Source: Arthrobacter sp. MN05-02
Lineage (GTDB): Bacteria; Actinomycetota; Actinomycetes; Actinomycetales; Micrococcaceae
DNA: 64,000 nt
NCBI GenBank assembly: GCA_004001285.1
Contig: AP018697.1
Coordinates: forward strand, 2,914,001-2,978,000
Direction: 5' to 3'
Positions 26,549-35,514 of this stretch are shown one piece after another. The translations under genes were made by a program, and so were the position numbers. The stretch's first letter is position 1. Each line of letters begins with the position of its first letter. The notes under the pieces were generated by a model that saw only the letters and a program-made list of their open reading frames with translations, was not told the DNA's origin and did no database searches.

Positions 26549-27760
26549 TCAGCGGGCCTGGTCCGCCCTCGTGCACTGCCCGGCGGAGACGGCGTCCTGC
26601 AGCCCTTCGGCGCTCTCGACGATGGGACGCAGCTCCGCGAGCGAGAGCGCATAGCCGACGGGCGCGTCGGCGGTGGACTTCGCGAAGACCACGCCGGCGA
26701 CCCGGCCCTGCAGGTCCAGCAGCGGACCGCCCGAATTCCCCTGCTGGACGTTCGCGGCGAGGCTGTACACCTGCAGCGGCCGCGGGTTCGCGCCGTAGAT
26801 GTCGTTCACCAGCACGGGGGTGAGTCCCTGGACGCTCGCGGGCTGGATCCGGTACGGGCCACCTGCCGGGTAGCCCGCGAATGCCGCCGTCGTCCCGTTC
26901 GCCAGGTCGTCGCCGAGCGGCAGCGGAACGGCGTCGAGGCCGTCGACCGCGATCACGGCGATGTCGCGGGCCGTGTCGAGCTGCACCACCCGACCGGGCA
27001 GCGCTACCGCACCCGGAACCTCGACGACGGGCTCGTCCACCCCGGCGACGACATGCGCGTTGGTGACCACCCGGTCGGGCGCGACGACGAAACCCGATCC
27101 GGTCTGGTTCTGGCCGCACTGGAAGGCCGTGCCGGTGATCCGGACTACCGAATCGGCCGCTGCTGCGAGCTCGGGAGTGTCCACGGACTCGTCCGGCACG
27201 TCGGCCGGCGTCACGGGCCCGACGCTCTCCAGGATGGTGGGGATCCCGTCGTCGACCGCGATGGTCCGCAGCTGCGCCAGCCACGAGCGCACCGGCCCCG
27301 GCGTCGCCGTGTCGATGCCGCGGATCACCTGGGAGGACGCCAGCTGCTGGGACAGGAACGGGACGCCGAGCGTCCCGACGCTGAAGGCCAGCATCGACAG
27401 GACCAGCGCGGCGACGACCACGTTGACGACGCCGCCGAGGAGACGGTCGACGACCCGCAGCGGAGGAAAGTCGGACCAGCGGCGGATCGAGGCGCCGAGG
27501 GCGGAACCGACGGCCTGGCCCACGATGATGAGGACGATCACGGTGGCGATGACCGCGATCAGGCGCCAGGGGTTGTCCGGCACCCAGGCGCTGACGAGGG
27601 GTACGGCGAAGAAGGCCGCCACCGCACCCGCGACGAACCCGGCGATGCCGCCCAGCGTGACGAGGAACCCGTTCCGGAGCCCTGTCACGAGGTATCCGAG
27701 GAGGACCAGCGCCAGGACGAGGTCGAGGAGGGTGAACTCGGCGAGGCTGAAGTCCGGCAC
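26549..27760 (-). CDS. marP: MarP-like membrane serine protease (colicin V production domain plus trypsin domain)
   Basis: A 403-residue protein. The first about 160 residues hold four helices of the CvpA type (LLDLVLALVLLGYLVTGLRNG...). The C-terminal periplasmic trypsin-like domain has the full triad: His in VTNAHVV, Asp in TARDIAVI, Ser in QQGNSGGPLL. Two cysteines (AFQCGQN, GQCTRA) could form a disulfide as in M. tuberculosis MarP (Rv3671c). MarP proteases act in acid and oxidative stress survival. GTG start with GGGGAG upstream. crp is divergent, as close relatives are in Mtb. Confidence 0.88.
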   Translation of the reverse strand: MPDFSLAEFTLLDLVLALVLLGYLVTGLRNGFLVTLGGIAGFVAGAVAAFFAVPLVSAWVPDNPWRLIAVIATVIVLIIVGQAVGSALGASIRRWSDFPPLRVVDRLLGGVVNVVVAALVLSMLAFSVGTLGVPFLSQQLASSQVIRGIDTATPGPVRSWLAQLRTIAVDDGIPTILESVGPVTPADVPDESVDTPELAAAADSVVRITGTAFQCGQNQTGSGFVVAPDRVVTNAHVVAGVDEPVVEVPGAVALPGRVVQLDTARDIAVIAVDGLDAVPLPLGDDLANGTTAAFAGYPAGGPYRIQPASVQGLTPVLVNDIYGANPRPLQVYSLAANVQQGNSGGPLLDLQGRVAGVVFAKSTADAPVGYALSLAELRPIVESAEGLQDAVSAGQCTRADQAR

Positions 27761-27888
27761 GTATATTCTCCCCTGGCTATGGTGGACGGAGGGCTACGTT
27801 CCTCACGACGCTTCGAGCGATTCTAGCGGCGCAGCATGGGAGGAGTGTGGGAACGAGGGTGCTGCACCCGGAATAGGGCCACCGGAGC

Positions 27889-27904
27889 GTGTATCAGTCG
27901 TCAC
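27889..27904. promoter_or_regulatory. Candidate CRP site upstream of crp
   Basis: TGTATCAGTCGTCACA fits TGTGA-N6-TCACA at 8 of 10 fixed positions and lies 87 bases before the crp start, in the marP-crp divergent region. Autoregulation is inferred. Confidence 0.45.
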
Positions 27905-27990
27905 AACCGCTTCGGTACGGCAAGATGGAGGGCGGAGGACAGCGCGGACCGCCGCATGGACGACGTACTAGAGACGCATCAGGAGAATCA

Positions 27991-28668
27991 ATGGATATCG
28001 AGGTACTGCGCAGGGCGCCCCTCTTCGCTTCGCTGGGGGACGACGTCTTCGCCGCACTCACGGACGAGCTGATCGAGGTGGACCTCCCCCGCGGGTCGTC
28101 GGTGTTCCGCGAGGGCGACCAGGGCGACCAGCTGTACTTCATCGTCTCCGGCAAGATCAAGCTCGGCCGCACCGCGCAGGACGGCCGGGAGAACCTCCTC
28201 GCGATCCTCGGCCCGGGCGAGCTGTTCGGCGAGATGGCCCTCTTCGATCCGAGCCCGCGCACCGCGACGGCGACGGCCGTCTCGGAGACGCGCCTCGCCG
28301 GCCTGAAGAACGAGAACCTCCGCACGCTGCTCGAGACCCGTCCCGAGGTCTCGGCCCAGCTCCTGCAGGCCCTTGCGCGCCGCCTCCGCCGCACCAACGA
28401 ATCGCTCGCGGACCTCGTGTTCTCCGATGTCCCCGGTCGTGTGGCCAAGGCCCTGCTCGACCTCGCGGACCGTTTCGGCCGGCCGGCGACCGACGGCATC
28501 CTCGTGGCGCACGAACTCACGCAGGAGGAACTGGCACAGCTCGTCGGGGCTTCGCGTGAGACCGTCAACAAGGCCCTGGCGGAGTTCGTCCAGCGCGGTT
28601 GGCTCCGCCTCGAGGCGCGCGCCGTCGTCATCCTGGACATCCAGCGGCTGCGCCAGCGCAGCCGCTGA
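27991..28668 (+). CDS. crp: CRP/FNR family transcriptional regulator (Crp/GlxR)
   Basis: A 225-residue global regulator, nearly the length of M. tuberculosis CRP (224). The cyclic nucleotide domain shows the phosphate-binding cassette GPGELFGEMALFDPSPRTATATAVS with Glu and the Arg-Thr of cAMP-binding forms (given in part). The C-terminal helix-turn-helix is ELTQEELAQLVGASRETVNKAL. ATG at 27991 is preceded by AGGAG; the 34-codon extension to 27889 is rejected. Probable targets inside this window include acsA and possibly the ABC exporter at 33691. Confidence 0.95.
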   Translation: MDIEVLRRAPLFASLGDDVFAALTDELIEVDLPRGSSVFREGDQGDQLYFIVSGKIKLGRTAQDGRENLLAILGPGELFGEMALFDPSPRTATATAVSETRLAGLKNENLRTLLETRPEVSAQLLQALARRLRRTNESLADLVFSDVPGRVAKALLDLADRFGRPATDGILVAHELTQEELAQLVGASRETVNKALAEFVQRGWLRLEARAVVILDIQRLRQRSR

Positions 28669-28680
28669 TCCCTCTCAGCA

Positions 28681-28718
28681 CGGAAAAGGCACCTGCCCGT
28701 GGGCAGGTGCCTTTTCCG
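28681..28718. terminator. Bidirectional terminator after crp
   Basis: Perfect 18-bp stem: CGGAAAAGGCACCTGCCC at 28681-28698 pairs with 28701-28718 over a GT loop. The A4/T4 tracts inside the stem let it act as an intrinsic terminator for both crp and the convergent NUDIX gene. Confidence 0.9.
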
Positions 28719-28734
28719 TCGTCGGGCGGGGTGG

Positions 28735-29649
28735 TCAGCGGCCGCGCTGCACGGACCCGCCCTCGCTGAGCTTGGGGCACTCGACCTGCAGCATGAGGTC
28801 GCCGTCGTGTTCGGCGAGCTGCGGATGGTAGATCTTCACCGGGCGCTTGTGCGACAGGTAGGCGATACAGCCGCGGGAGGAGCCGATCTTCTCGAGGATG
28901 ATCTCCACCGCGGGGACCGCGAGTTCGCTGAGCGTGCGGCCCACCGTATTGGGCTGGCCCACCTCGTCGCCGAGCCTCGTGGTGCCGCGGTCCGCGACCT
29001 CCTGGGCGGCCCAGCGCCACTGGCCCCAGACGCCCTTGCTCGCGAGGATGCTCGGCTCCTGGTTCACCGGCTGGGCCGCGGCGAAGTAGTGGGTGTCGAA
29101 GCGCCGATGGGCGAAGTCCGGCGTGAGCCAGTGCGAGAGCGGCTTGATGAGGTCCGTGCGCACGCCCAGTCCCCGCCGGGTGAGGATCTCCGAGAAGCGG
29201 CACTCACCCTCGTTGATCGCCTCGCGCGCCTTCATCCACTCCTTGGCCTGCGTGCCCTCCACCATGGACGAGGCATCCGGCCCGGCGAGCAGCACCCCGG
29301 TCTCCTCGAAGAGTTCACGGATGGCGCACAGCACGTGCCGGCGGGCCGTCCGGTGGTCGTCGACGCCGAGGGTCTTCGCCCACATCGAGGGGGTCGGGCC
29401 GAACCACGGGAGGTCGTCGTCGTCGGACTCCTCGATGCTTCCACCCGGGAACCCGATGACGCCCAGGGGCGACTGCCCGCGACGGTAGGAGAGGTAGGTC
29501 TCCGTACCGATCGCGCTGTCGCGCAGGAGGACGACCGACGACGCCGGCCGGGCTTTCAGCGGCGTGCGCTCCCCGTGTTCGATCCAGCTCTGCGCCGCGG
29601 TGCGCTGGTCCGGATGGACGGGGAAGAGCCGGGTGCTGAGACGGTCCAC
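28735..29649 (-). CDS. NUDIX hydrolase (NUDT19-like, long insertion)
   Basis: A 304-residue protein with a NUDIX box interrupted by an insertion of about 40 residues: GFPGGSIEES, then an acidic and aromatic insert, then RHVLCAIRELFEETGVLL. This form occurs in peroxisomal-type NUDT7/NUDT19 CoA hydrolases and their actinobacterial relatives. The substrate is unknown. It is the last gene of a minus-strand group with ridA and a DUF4177 gene; only 3 bases separate it from ridA. GTG start at 29649. Confidence 0.78.
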   Translation of the reverse strand: MDRLSTRLFPVHPDQRTAAQSWIEHGERTPLKARPASSVVLLRDSAIGTETYLSYRRGQSPLGVIGFPGGSIEESDDDDLPWFGPTPSMWAKTLGVDDHRTARRHVLCAIRELFEETGVLLAGPDASSMVEGTQAKEWMKAREAINEGECRFSEILTRRGLGVRTDLIKPLSHWLTPDFAHRRFDTHYFAAAQPVNQEPSILASKGVWGQWRWAAQEVADRGTTRLGDEVGQPNTVGRTLSELAVPAVEIILEKIGSSRGCIAYLSHKRPVKIYHPQLAEHDGDLMLQVECPKLSEGGSVQRGR

Positions 29650-29652
29650 GGC

Positions 29653-30141
29653 CTAGACGAACTCCGCGATGACCTCGACCTCGACGGGCGAGTCGAGAGG
29701 GAGGACCGCCACGCCGACGGCGGAGCGGGCGTGGACGCCCGCGTCGCCGAGAACTGCTCCGAGCAGCTCCGAGGCGCCGTTGATGACGCCGGGCTGGCCT
29801 GTGAAGGACGGGTCGGACGCCACGAACCCCACGACCTTGACGATCCGCGTGATGCGGTCGAGGTCGCCGATCTGGCTCTTGATGGCGGCCAGGGCGTTGA
29901 CCGCGCAGGTGGCGGCGAGGGAGGCGGCGGTCGCCGCATCGACGCCGTCGGCAGCGCCGACCTTGCCCGAAGCTGTGAGTTTGCCCCCAATGAAGGGCAG
30001 CTGGCCGGAGGTGTACACATGGCTGCCCGTGACGACGGCAGGAACGTAGGAGGCCACTGGCGGGACCACGTCGGGAAGGGTGATGCCGAGGTCCGCCAGG
30101 CGCGCCTCGACCACTGAAATCGCGGTATCTCCAGCGGACAC
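29653..30141 (-). CDS. RidA family protein (Rid enamine/imine deaminase superfamily)
   Basis: A 162-residue protein. Family features: VTGSHVYTSGQLPFIGGKL, LAATCAVNALAAIKSQIGDLDRI and ARSAVGVAVLPLDSPVEVEVIAEF. RidA proteins hydrolyse reactive enamine/imine intermediates of PLP enzymes; the homologue Rv3678c keeps the same location near crp and ponA2. The GTG at 30141 is used because AGAGGGAGAAG precedes it and the upstream small gene stops 3 bases before. A longer frame to 30219 overlaps that gene. The canonical active-site Arg motif is not clearly kept, so activity could differ. Confidence 0.85.
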   Translation of the reverse strand: MSAGDTAISVVEARLADLGITLPDVVPPVASYVPAVVTGSHVYTSGQLPFIGGKLTASGKVGAADGVDAATAASLAATCAVNALAAIKSQIGDLDRITRIVKVVGFVASDPSFTGQPGVINGASELLGAVLGDAGVHARSAVGVAVLPLDSPVEVEVIAEFV

Positions 30142-30143
30142 TG

Positions 30144-30299
30144 CTAGTTCTTCTCCCTCTTGAGGTACGCCACGAGACCGTTTCCGTCGGGTCCGGGAAC
30201 CACCTGCACGAGCTCCCATCCGTCATCGCCCCACTGGTCGAGGATCTGCTTCGTTGCGTGGATGATGAGCGGAATCGTAGAGTACTCCCATTTCTTCAT
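30144..30299 (-). CDS. DUF4177 small protein
   Basis: A 51-residue protein, MKKWEYSTIPLIIHATKQIL at the start, then QWGDDGWELVQVVPGPDGN and ending KREKN. The WEY...GWELV pattern is that of DUF4177 proteins, small beta-sheet proteins of unknown role common in actinobacteria. It lies 3 bases ahead of ridA on the same strand, so the two are co-transcribed. AGGAAAG-type sequence lies upstream toward the divergent ponA2 promoter. Confidence 0.85.
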   Translation of the reverse strand: MKKWEYSTIPLIIHATKQILDQWGDDGWELVQVVPGPDGNGLVAYLKREKN

Positions 30300-30334
30300 G
30301 AGGAAAGCCTAGCGCGTGCTTGTAAACTGGAATA

Positions 30335-32617
30335 ATGGCTGCGCGCAAATCACCCCTGTTCGACACGGCAACCACCCTCGGCAAGATCATTGCATTCCTC
30401 GGGATCAGTGCGCTCGCCGGTGTGCTCGCCGCGGGCCTCCTCGTGCCCGTGGCCGCCGCCGCAGGAACGGGGGCTTCCGCGTCCATCCAGTTCTTCGAGG
30501 AACTGCCGGCCGAGCTCGAGCGCGAGGCGCTCGCCCAGCCGACGAAGATCGTGGCGGCCGACGGCTCCCTCATCGCGACGCTGTACGAGGAGAACCGCCA
30601 GCCGGTCACGCTCGACCAGGTCTCCCCGACCATGCGGGACGCGCTGGTCGCGATCGAGGACTACCGGTACTACGAGCACGGCGGTGTCGACCTCGAGGGC
30701 ATCCTGGGTGCGATCGCCAGCAACGTCTCGAACGGTACCTCCCGTGGTGCGTCGACCATCACCCAGCAGTTCGTCAACAACGTCCTGATCGACACGGCCC
30801 GCCAGAACGGTGGAGCCATCACGCTGAGCGGTGGCGGGAAGACCGTGGGCGACAAGCTGCGCGAGATGAAGCTCGCCATCGCCGTCGAGAAGGAGCTCAG
30901 CAAGGACGAGATCCTCGAGGGCTACCTCAACATCGTGCCCTTCAGCGGCACCACGTACGGCGTGCAGGCGGCGTCGCGGTACTTCTTCAACGTGGATGCC
31001 AAGGACCTGAACATCCCGCAGAGCGCGATGCTGGCCGGCCTCGTCAACGGTCCGAGCGCGTACAGCCCGGAGTCCAACCCGGAGGGTGCGCTGCAGCGCC
31101 GGAACCTCGTCATCGACGCCATGCTGACCCGCGGGAAGATCACGCAGGAGGAACACGACGCCGCCATCGCCACGGACCTCGGCCTCGCCATCTCCCCGAC
31201 CCTCAGCGGTTGCGTCGGCGCCGCGCAGGCTCCGTACTTCTGCGACTACGTCACGCACCTGATCCTCAACGATCCTGCCTACGGCGACACGGAAGACGCG
31301 CGCCGGAAGGTCCTGTACCGCTCCGGCCTGACCATCAAGACCACGCTGGACCCCCGCGTGCAGAGCGCCGCGCAGACCGCCGTGACCGAGACCGCGAATC
31401 CCGACACCACGGACGGCAAGGTGGGCCACACCATGCTCAGCCTGGATCCGAAGACCGGCAACATCCTGTCCATGGCGCAGAACACCCGCTACAACCCCGA
31501 GGCAGCCCAGGGCAACACGGTGCTCAACTTCAACGTCGACCAGTTCGACGGCGGGGACCCGAGCAAGAGCCTGGGCGGCGGCGGCGGCTTCCAGCCCGGT
31601 TCGACCTACAAGCCCTTCACGGTCGCGGCCTGGGTCGAGGACGGCAAGAGCCTCAACCAGGTCCTCGACGGCACCAAGAAGACCTACCGCCAGTTCGACA
31701 AGTGGGAGGCGAGCTGCGCGCAGGGCGGGGAGTTCTTGATCCAGGAGGAGGACGGGTACACGCCGCAGAACTACGGCGACATCAACTACCGGTTCACCAC
31801 CGTACTGGACGGTCTCGCCCAGTCGCTGAACACCATCACCATGGCGAGCGCCAAGCAGCTGGACCTCTGCCGCATCCGGGACATCGGCTACGACATGGGA
31901 GTCCACCAGGCGAAGAGCTCCGAAGGCGAAGAGGTCCCGTTCGGCTTCGGCCCGTCCTCGCTCATCGGTGGTGGCGGTGAAGCCGCCCCCATGTCCATGG
32001 CCAAGGCCTACTCCGGTTTCGCCAACGAAGGCGTGGTCTGCGATCCCCGCGCCCTCACCGAGGTGACGGCCATCGACGGGACGAGCTACCCCGTCCCCGC
32101 CGTGTCCTGCGAACGCAAGATCGCCGCGGACGTGGCCCGTGGCGTGAACTACGCGACGCAGCGCGTCATGACCAACGGCTCCGGGCAGCTCCTGGAGTAC
32201 GGGGACATCCCCATGGCGGGCAAGACCGGCACCAACGACGCGCGTTCCCAGACCTGGTTCATGGGCTACAACTCCGGGATGGTGACGGCGAGCTGGGTCG
32301 GCAACTGGCAGGGCGAGGGAGACACCAGTTCGCTCGGCGGGCTCGAGATCGGCGGGCAGGTGTACCCGGAGATCGACGGCTCGCTCATCGCCGCTCCGTC
32401 CTGGGCGCGTTTCATGCAGCAGATCCCCGGCCTGTACGTCGGGGCGCCGTTCGCCAACCCTCCCGCCGGCATGATCGCCGGCCAGCGCTCGACGAATCCC
32501 GGCCGGAACTCGGGCAACAACACCGGGACCAACACGGGTGGCACTGGCACTGGCGGCACCACCGGTGGTACCACTGGAGGACAAGCGGGCAACAGCGGCA
32601 ACGGAGGCAACGGCTAG
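30335..32617 (+). CDS. ponA2: Class A penicillin-binding protein (bifunctional transglycosylase/transpeptidase)
   Basis: A 760-residue cell-wall synthase. One N-terminal helix (LGKIIAFLGISALAGVLAAGLL) anchors it. The glycosyltransferase domain has EDYRYYEHGGVD (catalytic Glu), TSRGASTITQQFVNN and a KELSKDEILEGYLN block. The transpeptidase has the three motifs: PGSTYKPF (SxxK), SLN (SxN) and AGKTGTND (KTG). The last about 60 residues are Asn/Gly/Thr repeats, unlike the PASTA tail of mycobacterial PonA2. It precedes the metallophosphoesterase gene by 1 base, as Rv3682-Rv3683 do in Mtb. Confidence 0.95.
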   Translation: MAARKSPLFDTATTLGKIIAFLGISALAGVLAAGLLVPVAAAAGTGASASIQFFEELPAELEREALAQPTKIVAADGSLIATLYEENRQPVTLDQVSPTMRDALVAIEDYRYYEHGGVDLEGILGAIASNVSNGTSRGASTITQQFVNNVLIDTARQNGGAITLSGGGKTVGDKLREMKLAIAVEKELSKDEILEGYLNIVPFSGTTYGVQAASRYFFNVDAKDLNIPQSAMLAGLVNGPSAYSPESNPEGALQRRNLVIDAMLTRGKITQEEHDAAIATDLGLAISPTLSGCVGAAQAPYFCDYVTHLILNDPAYGDTEDARRKVLYRSGLTIKTTLDPRVQSAAQTAVTETANPDTTDGKVGHTMLSLDPKTGNILSMAQNTRYNPEAAQGNTVLNFNVDQFDGGDPSKSLGGGGGFQPGSTYKPFTVAAWVEDGKSLNQVLDGTKKTYRQFDKWEASCAQGGEFLIQEEDGYTPQNYGDINYRFTTVLDGLAQSLNTITMASAKQLDLCRIRDIGYDMGVHQAKSSEGEEVPFGFGPSSLIGGGGEAAPMSMAKAYSGFANEGVVCDPRALTEVTAIDGTSYPVPAVSCERKIAADVARGVNYATQRVMTNGSGQLLEYGDIPMAGKTGTNDARSQTWFMGYNSGMVTASWVGNWQGEGDTSSLGGLEIGGQVYPEIDGSLIAAPSWARFMQQIPGLYVGAPFANPPAGMIAGQRSTNPGRNSGNNTGTNTGGTGTGGTTGGTTGGQAGNSGNGGNG

Positions 32618-32618
32618 C

Positions 32619-33566
32619 GTGGAATCGACTCAGACAACCCGGAGCGGGGCACCGCTCGGCTGGATGGCAGGCCTCACCCTGACCGCCGCGGCCGCAACCC
32701 TCGCCTACGCCTCGGCTGTCGAGCGCACGCTGTACCAGCTGCGGGAGGAGACAGTGCCCATCCTGCCGCCGGGCGCCGCCCCCCTGCGGGTCCTCCATCT
32801 CTCGGACATCCACATGGTGCCCGGCCAGACGTCGAAGGCCGACTGGCTGCACAGCCTGGCCAGCCTGAATCCCGATCTCGTGGTCAACACGGGCGACAAC
32901 CTCAGTTCCAAGAAGGCCGTCGGCCCGTTGCTGGAGGCGCTCGAGCCCCTCCTGAAGGTCCCGGGCGTCTTCGTCCCCGGATCCAACGACTACTACGCGC
33001 CGGTCTTCAAGAACCCGCTGCGGTACTTCGCAGGGCCGTCGATCCTTCCGAAGAAGTCGAAGGCGCAGGACCTGCCCTGGGCCGACATGTTCAGCGCCTT
33101 CGGCGCAGCCGGCTGGGTGGACCTCACCAACAGGTCACAGTCCGTCGGCTTCGGGAATCTGCGGATCGACTTCACGGGGGTCGACGATCCGCACCTCGAC
33201 CGGGACAGGTACGCGCCCTACCCTCCGGGCAGCAGCACCTCGGCAGATGCTCCCCACATCCGCATCGCCGTCGCGCACTCGCCCTACCAGCGCGTCCTCG
33301 ACTACTTCACCGCCGGTGGGGCGGACCTCATGCTGGCCGGCCATACGCACGGCGGCCAGGTGTGCATCCCGGGCTACGGGGCGCTCGTCAGCAACTGCGA
33401 CCTGCCGACCTGGCGTGCCCGCGGACTGACGCAGTGGGACTCCGACGGCCGTACCGTGCCGCTGAACGTGTCGGCCGGTATCGGGACCTCACGCTTCGCT
33501 CCGATCCGGTTCGCCTGCAAGCCGGAAGCCGTGCTGCTGACGCTGACTCCCCGGACGGCCCGCTAG
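32619..33566 (+). CDS. Metallophosphoesterase (Rv3683-like)
   Basis: A 315-residue calcineurin-like phosphoesterase anchored by an N-terminal helix (GWMAGLTLTAAAATLAYA). Metal motifs: LHLSDIHM (DxH), VVNTGDNL (GDN), PGSNDYYAP (the GNH/D position written as GSND) and AGHTHGGQ (GHxH). The GTG at 32619 lies 1 base after the ponA2 stop and has GGAGG 11 bases upstream; the longer frame from 32538 overlaps the ponA2 tail. A role in cell-wall or lipid phosphate turnover is likely from location. The changed Asn-His dyad deserves note but SND variants occur in the family. Confidence 0.85.
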   Translation: MESTQTTRSGAPLGWMAGLTLTAAAATLAYASAVERTLYQLREETVPILPPGAAPLRVLHLSDIHMVPGQTSKADWLHSLASLNPDLVVNTGDNLSSKKAVGPLLEALEPLLKVPGVFVPGSNDYYAPVFKNPLRYFAGPSILPKKSKAQDLPWADMFSAFGAAGWVDLTNRSQSVGFGNLRIDFTGVDDPHLDRDRYAPYPPGSSTSADAPHIRIAVAHSPYQRVLDYFTAGGADLMLAGHTHGGQVCIPGYGALVSNCDLPTWRARGLTQWDSDGRTVPLNVSAGIGTSRFAPIRFACKPEAVLLTLTPRTAR

Positions 33567-33581
33567 TCGGCTTCCTGCCCG

Positions 33582-33617
33582 CTTCTCCGGAACTGTGATC
33601 TTCTCCGGACCTGTGAT
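33582..33617. repeat. Two tandem 18-bp direct repeats before the ABC exporter operon
   Basis: CTTCTCCGGAACTGTGAT (33582-33599) is followed directly by CTTCTCCGGACCTGTGAT (33600-33617), 17 of 18 identical. Each copy ends in the CRP half-site TGTGA(T). The second copy forms the left half of the CRP-like site at 33612. Confidence 0.7.
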
Positions 33618-33627
33618 CGGGGTTACA
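33612..33627. promoter_or_regulatory. Candidate CRP-type operator upstream of the ABC exporter
   Basis: TGTGATCGGGGTTACA matches TGTGA-N6-TCACA with one change. A possible -10 (TAGGAT, 33640-33645) lies 12 bases downstream, so the site would overlap the -35 region and repression is the likelier mode. Inference only. Confidence 0.45.
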
Positions 33628-33690
33628 GCCCTCCTGACCTAGGATGGTTGCTGAAGGACACCAACACGCATCGATCACCGAAGAGTTGGC

Positions 33691-35514
33691 ATGAAGAACC
33701 AGAACACCCTGTGGGAATCGCTCGGACGGCTCTATCCGCACGTCCGGCCCATCATCCCCCGCCTGCTCCTCGGACTCCTCTGCGCCCTCGGGGCGAGCGT
33801 CATGGCGCTCGCCATCCCCCAGGTGCTGCGCGTCCTCATCAATGACGCGCTGGCGGAGGAAGGATCGGCCCGGACCGTCTGGATCGCCTCCGGCGTCGTC
33901 CTGCTCCTGGGCGTCCTGGAAGCCACGTTCGTCGCGCTGCGCCGGCAGTTCGTCATCGCCCCGGCGACGACGGTCGAGACGAACATGCGGACGTCCTTCT
34001 ACCGCCACCTGCAGGACCTGACCATCGAGTTCCACGACCGGTGGGGCAGCGGACAGCTGCTCTCCCGCGCGATGAGCGACCTCAACCTGATGCGCCGGTG
34101 GATGGCCTTCGGCCTGATCATGCTGGTGGTCACCTCCCTGACCGTGGTCATGGGCGTGGTCGTCATGTTCCTGACCAGCTGGGCCCTGGCCCTGATCTTC
34201 GTCGCAGCCGCCGTGCCGCTCATGGTGTACGGCTACCGCTTCCGCACCTCCTACAGCCGCGTCTCCCGCAAGAGCCAGGACCAGGCCGGGGACCTCGCGA
34301 CGACGGTCGAGGAATCCGTCCACGGCATCCGCGTCCTGAAGGCCTTCGGACGCAGCCGCGAAGCGCTGGAGGACTTCGAGGAGCAGGCCGAGGAGCTGCG
34401 CCGGACGGAGATCTTCAAGGCGAAGTCGCTCGCCAACTTCTCCATGGTGGTCACCCTGCTGCCCGAGCTCGCCCTCGGCGCCTCCCTCACGGTCGGCGTG
34501 ACGCTGGCCGCGAGCGGCGACGTGTCCATCGGCGCGCTCGTCGCCTTCTTCGCGACGGCGGCCGCCGTGGCCGGACCCGTCGAGTTCATCGGTCCGCTGC
34601 TCGCCATGACCTTCACCGCCAAGACGGCGATCGACCGGCACTACGAGGTCATGGAGTCCGAGAACACCATCACCGATCCCGCCGAGCCGGTTCACCTCGA
34701 GGCACCGAGGGGTGACGTCGTGTTCGACGCCGTCCACTTCCGCTACCCCGACGCGCAGGACGACACCGGTGACGTCCTGGACGGTATCGACCTCACGCTG
34801 CGGGCCGGTGAGACGATGGCACTGGTCGGCGTCACGGGCTGCGGCAAGAGCACCCTCCTCCAGCTCGTCCCCCGGCTCTACGACGTCACGGGCGGCAGTA
34901 TCAGCATCGACGGTGTCGACCTCCGCGAGCTCACCCTCGCCGAGCTGCGCACCCTCGTGGCCGTCGCCTTCGAGGACACGACGCTCTTCTCGAACTCCGT
35001 CCGCGACAACGTCCTGATGGGCTCCGACACCACGGGCGCGGAGGCGGACCGGGTGCTCGCCGAGGCACTCGAGGTCGCCCAGGCGCAGTTCGCCCACGAC
35101 CTGCCCGAGGGGCTCGACACGCTCATCGGCGAGGAGGGCCTCAGCCTGTCCGGTGGCCAGCGCCAGCGGATCGCCCTCGCCCGCGCCATCGCGGCCCGGC
35201 CCACGGTGCTGGTGCTCGACGATCCGCTCTCGGCGCTCGACGTCGCGACGGAGGAACGCGTCGAGGAGGGGCTGCGCGCCGTCCTCGGCTCCACCACGAC
35301 GCTCATCGTCGCGCACCGGCCCTCGACGGTCGCGCTGGCGGACCGTGTGGCCCTGTTGCAGGACGGACGCATCACCGACGTCGGCACCCACTCGGAGCTG
35401 CTCGCGCGCAGCGACCACTACCGCTACGTCATCGCCAGCCTCGACGACGAGGAGATCGCGCAGCTCGGGCGTTCGGTCCAGTCCGAGCACGACGACGAGG
35501 AGGCACTGGCATGA
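33691..35514 (+). CDS. Heterodimeric ABC exporter, subunit 1 (degenerate ATP site)
   Basis: A 607-residue half-transporter with six helices (residues about 20-310) and one ABC domain. Walker A is [11 protein letters not shown], the signature is canonical [14 protein letters not shown], and Walker B is [12 protein letters not shown], where the catalytic Glu is replaced by Asp. H-loop IVAHRPSTV. Its stop overlaps the start of subunit 2 (ATGA), showing they are made together. Exporters of this type move lipids or drugs outward. The Asp change marks this as the non-hydrolysing site in the usual asymmetric pair. Confidence 0.92.
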   Translation: MKNQNTLWESLGRLYPHVRPIIPRLLLGLLCALGASVMALAIPQVLRVLINDALAEEGSARTVWIASGVVLLLGVLEATFVALRRQFVIAPATTVETNMRTSFYRHLQDLTIEFHDRWGSGQLLSRAMSDLNLMRRWMAFGLIMLVVTSLTVVMGVVVMFLTSWALALIFVAAAVPLMVYGYRFRTSYSRVSRKSQDQAGDLATTVEESVHGIRVLKAFGRSREALEDFEEQAEELRRTEIFKAKSLANFSMVVTLLPELALGASLTVGVTLAASGDVSIGALVAFFATAAAVAGPVEFIGPLLAMTFTAKTAIDRHYEVMESENTITDPAEPVHLEAPRGDVVFDAVHFRYPDAQDDTGDVLDGIDLTLRAGETMALVGVTGCGKSTLLQLVPRLYDVTGGSISIDGVDLRELTLAELRTLVAVAFEDTTLFSNSVRDNVLMGSDTTGAEADRVLAEALEVAQAQFAHDLPEGLDTLIGEEGLSLSGGQRQRIALARAIAARPTVLVLDDPLSALDVATEERVEEGLRAVLGSTTTLIVAHRPSTVALADRVALLQDGRITDVGTHSELLARSDHYRYVIASLDDEEIAQLGRSVQSEHDDEEALA

